Source of the DNA: Mucilaginibacter sp. L294
GTDB taxonomy: Bacteria; Bacteroidota; Bacteroidia; Sphingobacteriales; Sphingobacteriaceae
Length of the DNA: 35,661 nucleotides
Assembly (NCBI RefSeq): GCF_001636615.1
Contig: NZ_LGEK01000056.1
Location: 1 to 35,661, forward strand
Reading direction: 5' to 3'
Shown here: in pieces, positions 31,463-35,661 of the stretch
Layout: the number at the start of each line of letters is the position of its first letter
Numbering within the stretch: position 1 is the first letter of the stretch
Position numbers and translations under genes: made by a program
The notes under the pieces: model-generated
The model's input: only the letters and a program-made list of their open reading frames with translations
The model's database searches: none
Told to the model about the DNA's origin: nothing

Positions 31463-34018
31463 TTAATTAAATCCTCCGCTTAAGCTTTGTGAAATTGTAA
31501 AATGGAAATGTCCTTTATTCGCATCAGGCTGGCCCGGTATTTTGTCGAAACCGTAACCGTAATCTAAACCTAACAAACCAAATATCGGTAAAAATATCCT
31601 TGCACCCACACCAGCAGAGCGCCTAACGTTAAACGGATTAAATTGGCTAAAATTATCCCAAACGTTACCACCTTCAGCAAATGCCAGTAAGAATATGGTG
31701 GCAGACTGGCCTGTAATTACCGGATGCCTTAACTCCATGGTGTATTTATTGTAAATAGCACTACCCTGGTTTGTGTTAGCATCCTGGCTTGAACCTACCG
31801 GTACTATCGAGAAGTTCTCGTAACCACGTAAGCCTATTATATCTGTACCTTGTAAAAACTGGTAGCTCTGCATACCATCGCCACCCAATTTAAAGCGCTC
31901 GAACGGTGACGGACCAACCAATTTGTTATACTGGCCCAGGTAACCAAAACGTACCTGCGACATTAATACCAACTTACCGGTTATACGCTGAAACCATTGC
32001 GCATCAAACTTCCATTTGTAGTACTCCACAAAATGGTAGCGTTCGGCCGGCGTAGCTATATTGTAATTTAAGCTATTAAATAATGAATATGGCGGTGTTG
32101 CCTGTATAGTTAATTTGATATTTGAACCCGATGTAGGATAAAGCGGCATATCTATCGAGTTACGGCTAAGTTCCTGTGTTAACTTGATGTTGTATGAGGT
32201 ACCGTTCTGGAACAGGTAACCGCCATAGTTATCCAGGTCATAGTGGTCAACGTTTAACGAGTAGTTTAGCTGGAAGTAGTTATCAGGCCAGTTTAAGCGC
32301 TTACCTAATGTTATACCAACACCGTTTATACGCAGATTATTATAATAAGGGCTTGATTTAGGGTAATACTGCCCTGTTGAGCTACCTTGTGTATAAGCAG
32401 ATAATGCAAAGTAAATTGGTTTTTTACCACCTAACCATGGCTCGGAGAAGGTGAACGAGAAGTTTTGATAAGTACGCCCGCTTGATTGCCCCCTTAAGCT
32501 TAGTTTTTGCCCGTCGCCTTTTGGCAGCGGTTTGTATGCTTTTAGGTTGAACAGGTTACGTAACGAGAAGTTGTTGAATGTTAAACCCAATGTACCTACC
32601 AACTGGCCGCCACCAAAACCACCGGACAGCTCTATCTGATCTGATGGTTTTTCAACTACGTTGTAAACCAGATCCACAGTACCATCTACAGGGTTAATGT
32701 TTGTTGGCCTTGGTTCGGTTTTTTGTTCGTCAAAGTTACCCAGCTGCCCAATTTCGCGCGCGCTGCGTATCAATAATTCTTTGTTGAATTTCTGGCCTGG
32801 CTTTGTCCTTATTTCGCGCCTTACTACTTTATCATTAGTAACATCGTTACCTTTTAGTATTACGCGGTTAATGGTGTATTGCGGGCCTTCATATATTCTT
32901 ATATCAAGGTCAACGGTATCGTTGTAAACCCTTGTTTGTACCGGGTCGGCGTTAACGGTAAGGTAACCGTTGTTCAAATAAAGTGATAATACGTCATCAT
33001 TATTTGGTGTTGGGCCTGTTAAACGTTTGTTTAACTCATCTTCGCTAAACACCTGCCCTTTTTCTAACTGCAATATTTTTGTCAGTACTTCTGCCGGATA
33101 TTGTGCATTACCCGAGAATTTAATATTACCGAAATAATACTTAGGGCCTTCATAAACTTTAATTTTTACATCAACGGTTTTCTCGTCGTGTGCGGTTACT
33201 GTATCAGCTACAACTTCGGCATCACGATACCCTTTGGCCTGCATTTTCTCTACCAGGGTTTCTTTATCTTCTTCGTACTTATCCTGCTTGAATTTTTTAG
33301 ACCCGAATATATTATAGAACTTTTTGACACGCGTGTTTTTAAGCATCTTACGAAGCTTGGCATCAGAGAACGCCTTGTTACCTTCAAATTCAACACTGTT
33401 GATCTTTACTTTAGATTTTTTATCTACCGCAACATCAAGTATCACATTATTGGCATCGCCGGGGTCTTTTGTTTGGGTAATTTTTACCGTAGTGTTCAGG
33501 TAACCTTTTTCATTAAAGTGTTTTTTAATGATAGCGGTTGTGGTGCTTAACAGGTTTTCATTTACAATCTTCCCTGTTTTATCGTTCAATTTTTTATTTA
33601 CGTCCTCTATCTCGCCTTTGCGGATACCTGTTATATGCATGCGCGATAAGCGGGGGCGTTCAACAACTGCAATTTCCAGGTAAATGGTATCCATCACTAT
33701 TTTGGTAACATTTAACTGTATATCATCTAAAAGATTTGTTTTGTTTAAATCCTTTATAACGTTGGCGTTGGCTTCGCCCGGCAGGTTTATCTTATCGCCT
33801 TTATTTAATTTAGAGATGGTAATTAATACATCTTTATCTAAATACTTGGCGCCTGATACAGTTATACCACCTATAATATAATCTTTTGGATTAAGATAGC
33901 TCAAACTATCGGCAGGGATAGAGCCACCGGCTAATGCGGACTGCCTTGTACCATTAACCTGTGCCAGTGCTGCCGTGCTTATAACAGAGAAGAGAAGAGC
34001 AAAAAAAACTTTATTCAT
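31463..34018 (-). CDS. bamA: Outer membrane protein assembly factor BamA (Omp85)
   Basis: The central outer-membrane insertase; 851 residues. The signal peptide ends TAALAQ (20). Five POTRA repeats span about 45-460, each with a G-x-x-Y/F start and an end-of-domain V-x-V-x-E type strand (IYLEIAVVERP, VILDVAVDKKSK, VDVKIKVYEGPKY, VDLDIRIYEGPQY, VDLVYNVVEKPS). The barrel begins near 465 (SGGFGGGQLVG). The conserved lateral loop motif reads LRGYE at about 730-734. The C terminus is HFHFTISQSLSGGFN, which continues a few residues past the usual terminal aromatic. It lies 63 bases after uppS and 16 before ompH, an envelope-biogenesis operon. Confidence 0.96.
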   Translation of the reverse strand: MNKVFFALLFSVISTAALAQVNGTRQSALAGGSIPADSLSYLNPKDYIIGGITVSGAKYLDKDVLITISKLNKGDKINLPGEANANVIKDLNKTNLLDDIQLNVTKIVMDTIYLEIAVVERPRLSRMHITGIRKGEIEDVNKKLNDKTGKIVNENLLSTTTAIIKKHFNEKGYLNTTVKITQTKDPGDANNVILDVAVDKKSKVKINSVEFEGNKAFSDAKLRKMLKNTRVKKFYNIFGSKKFKQDKYEEDKETLVEKMQAKGYRDAEVVADTVTAHDEKTVDVKIKVYEGPKYYFGNIKFSGNAQYPAEVLTKILQLEKGQVFSEDELNKRLTGPTPNNDDVLSLYLNNGYLTVNADPVQTRVYNDTVDLDIRIYEGPQYTINRVILKGNDVTNDKVVRREIRTKPGQKFNKELLIRSAREIGQLGNFDEQKTEPRPTNINPVDGTVDLVYNVVEKPSDQIELSGGFGGGQLVGTLGLTFNNFSLRNLFNLKAYKPLPKGDGQKLSLRGQSSGRTYQNFSFTFSEPWLGGKKPIYFALSAYTQGSSTGQYYPKSSPYYNNLRINGVGITLGKRLNWPDNYFQLNYSLNVDHYDLDNYGGYLFQNGTSYNIKLTQELSRNSIDMPLYPTSGSNIKLTIQATPPYSLFNSLNYNIATPAERYHFVEYYKWKFDAQWFQRITGKLVLMSQVRFGYLGQYNKLVGPSPFERFKLGGDGMQSYQFLQGTDIIGLRGYENFSIVPVGSSQDANTNQGSAIYNKYTMELRHPVITGQSATIFLLAFAEGGNVWDNFSQFNPFNVRRSAGVGARIFLPIFGLLGLDYGYGFDKIPGQPDANKGHFHFTISQSLSGGFN

Positions 34019-34081
34019 TCGAATATTTTAGTGGGCTAAAAATAATTTATACAGTTGTTAAAAAGTGTTAAAAGTAAAAAT

Positions 34082-34822
34082 TTAGTTTACCTGCTCGCTT
34101 GTCATCCCAAAACGGCGTTCGCGTTTCTGAAAATCAAGTATAGCTTCATACAAATCCTCGCGTCTGAAATCAGGCCAAAGTTTTGCGGTGAAGTATAACT
34201 CGGCATAGGCAATTTGCCATAGTAAATAATTACTTATGCGGTACTCGCCACTCGTCCTGATCAGTAGTTCGGGGTTTGGCATACCGCCGGTATATAAATT
34301 ATCTTCAAACAATTGTTCATCAATATCGGCAGGGTTTAACTCCCCGCTTTGCACTTTGGCCGCTAAAGCTTTAGCAGCGTGTACAATTTCGCCGCGCGAG
34401 CTGTAGCTTAACGCAAGCGTAAGCACCAGCCCTGTATTAGCGGCTGTTTTGCTTATGGCGTTTTTTAGTTCCTGGTGGCATTTACCCGGCAGCATGTTTA
34501 AATCGCCTATGGCGTTTAAACGTACATTGTTTTTCACAAGCTTAGCAATTTCCTTATTAAGGGTACTGATAAGCAACTCCATTATAGCGGTAACCTCAAA
34601 TTTGGGCCGGCTCCAGTTTTCGGCGCTAAAGGTATATAGGGTTAAATACTCTATCCCCAAATCGCCGGCGCTTTCAACAATATCTCTTACAGACAGCACC
34701 CCGTTATGATGGCCAAACACCCTTAACTTGCCTTTTCCCTTTGCCCATCTGCCGTTACCATCCATAATAACAGCTATATGGCGGGGTAATTTCTGAAGAT
34801 CTATCTGGTCTTTATAACTCAT
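34082..34822 (-). CDS. uppS: Isoprenyl transferase (undecaprenyl diphosphate synthase)
   Basis: Condenses isopentenyl diphosphate onto farnesyl diphosphate to make the C55 carrier lipid for peptidoglycan and O-antigen; cytoplasmic, membrane-associated; 246 residues. The catalytic Asp21 is in IMDGNGRWAKGKG. Further cis-prenyltransferase motifs are TLYTFSAENWSRP, SYSSRGEIVHAAK and RTSGEYRISNYLLWQIAYAEL. It is the first gene of the unit with bamA and the two OmpH-like genes, which ties carrier-lipid supply to outer-membrane protein assembly. Confidence 0.96.
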   Translation of the reverse strand: MSYKDQIDLQKLPRHIAVIMDGNGRWAKGKGKLRVFGHHNGVLSVRDIVESAGDLGIEYLTLYTFSAENWSRPKFEVTAIMELLISTLNKEIAKLVKNNVRLNAIGDLNMLPGKCHQELKNAISKTAANTGLVLTLALSYSSRGEIVHAAKALAAKVQSGELNPADIDEQLFEDNLYTGGMPNPELLIRTSGEYRISNYLLWQIAYAELYFTAKLWPDFRREDLYEAILDFQKRERRFGMTSEQVN

Positions 34823-34933
34823 TTCCCGAACGGTTTTAACAGCCGCATATCAACTGTTGCACCTATTGCTTTATTAATTTTTGAAACGTTTTTAGCAAAG
34901 CTTTCAACAACTTATGCTGTTTTTTTCAGGTGA

Positions 34934-34941
34934 CAAAGGTA
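34934..34941 (-). promoter_or_regulatory. Putative -7 box of the uppS-bamA unit (TACCTTTG)
   Basis: Minus-strand TACCTTTG matches TAnnTTTG, 111 bases before the uppS ATG; no clear -33 element is seen. The rest of the 317-base gap between uppS and the next gene is AT-rich, with no gene, hairpin or RNA that I can support. Confidence 0.4.
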
Positions 34942-35139
34942 AAACTTAATTGTATTTATTTTAGTATGCGATAAAAAAGAAATAATTATCCCCAATGGGC
35001 TATAAATAAAGTCTATTGCTGAATGTAAGCGGGTTACAAAAAACAAAAATCTCACTGTTTGTGAATAACCTCCAATATATATTGCGGTTTGTTGGTAATA
35101 AGACAATAAGGGCGAAAAAAGCAAATTGTAAACCCAAGT

Positions 35140-35642
35140 TTAAAGCTGGCCCAAATTTTTAAGTTGAAATTCGGCGTTTTCACTGATAATGGGATCGTTT
35201 AATTCTTTTAACAAGAAGAGTTTTTCTACGGATTTGGGAGAATTTATTGCGAAAAGCGCCCACATGCATTTCTTAGCCAATGCTCGCATTTCGTCATATT
35301 CGGGTACGTCAACAGCCACTTCATATAATTTGTCAACACTATCAGGGTCTTTTATCATTTCCAATATGTCCACAATATCTTCTTCAGAAATATGCCATTT
35401 TTCATCTAACAGAAATAACATCAGCCTGGTATAATCCCGGTCTGCACCGTCCCAATAAATTACACCAAGTGTGTTAGATAATCCTTTCGCATCTTTTGCT
35501 TCGATATTTTCATTCAGCAGCGAAAGAGTTTCTTTTTTAAATTTAAAGCCACGCTTGGGGAAACTCTCCCAATAACCATCTAAATAATCGGTCCGGTTTT
35601 TTAAACCGTTATAAAACTCCCAAAAATTGAACGGTTTGGTTT
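35140..35642 (-). CDS. Unknown alpha-helical protein, 5' end cut by the contig end
   Basis: The 3' part of a gene whose frame is open from the adapter junction to the TAA. About 167 residues are visible, more than the 93 after the first internal ATG. The visible N-terminal part begins TKPFNFWEFYNGLKNRTDYL and the rest is acidic and helical. DIVDILEMIKDPDSVDKLYE, EMRALAKKCMWALFAINSPK and EKLFLLKELNDPIISENAEF look like HEAT/ARM-type helical repeats of about 35 residues. There is no signal or membrane segment in the visible part. I do not recognise the family; HEAT-repeat proteins of this kind include scaffold and immunity proteins, but nothing decides between these. Confidence 0.6.
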
Positions 35643-35661
35643 CTGTCTCTTATACACATCT
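35643..35661. other. Tn5/Nextera mosaic-end adapter remnant (not genomic)
   Basis: CTGTCTCTTATACACATCT is the exact reverse complement of the 19-bp Nextera mosaic end, mirror-placed to the copy at the start of the window. It interrupts the last gene and is a library artefact. Confidence 0.97.

Noticed and set aside
1..35661. A composite transposon bounded by 19-bp Tn5 inverted ends
   Set aside because: The ends are the engineered mosaic-end adapter, no transposase or IS50 gene is present, and the content is ordinary housekeeping genes.

Overview
The window reads as a chromosomal segment of a Bacteroidota bacterium, most likely Sphingobacteriaceae (Mucilaginibacter/Pedobacter type). This rests on several things: moderate GC; promoters of the TAnnTTTG type rather than sigma-70 boxes; secreted proteins with an Ala-Gln signal-peptidase site; a long Bacteroidota-type PurF homologue; SusC-type plug domains; the uppS-bamA-ompH-ompH-(terminator)-murI order; and intergenic hairpin repeats that I recall as common in this group. 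The genus is an inference from style, not a measured match. The first 18 and last 19 bases are the Tn5/Nextera mosaic end in inverted orientation. They are library adapter, so genomic sequence is about 19-35642. No rRNA, tRNA, CRISPR array, phage gene or transposase is visible.

Layout. 1-7.1 kb, plus strand: a TetX-like FAD monooxygenase behind a 9-bp tandem repeat with a palindrome, a sterol-desaturase-family membrane hydroxylase, Lon protease with a strong terminator, a small outer-membrane beta-barrel protein, and an LpxR-like lipid A deacylase. 7.1-15.6 kb, mixed strands: ArfB, cytidylate kinase, dCMP deaminase, a FucP-type sugar transporter with two extra helices, a LysE exporter, a long PurF homologue, a lipoprotein sugar isomerase/epimerase and a nitrilase-family hydrolase. 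Most gaps here hold inverted repeats. 15.6-19.4 kb, minus strand: a small membrane protein, a secreted amidohydrolase and an ammonium transporter.

19.5-29.05 kb, minus strand: the membrane half of respiratory complex I in the order nuoH-I-J-K-[three inserted genes]-L-M-N, tightly packed or overlapping. The inserted genes encode secreted proteins built only of TonB-receptor plug-like repeats, one, two and three copies respectively. They are translationally coupled to nuoK on one side and nuoL on the other. An 18-bp footprint of the nuoK 3' end is repeated at the end of the first plug gene. This is the most unusual feature of the window. nuoA-G are absent and the block starts abruptly at nuoH.

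29.2-34.8 kb, minus strand: cell-envelope genes. uppS (lipid carrier), bamA (outer-membrane protein assembly) and two Skp/OmpH-like chaperones form one unit ending in a clear terminator; murI (peptidoglycan D-glutamate) follows. The last 500 bases are the 3' part of an unrecognised gene cut by the contig end.
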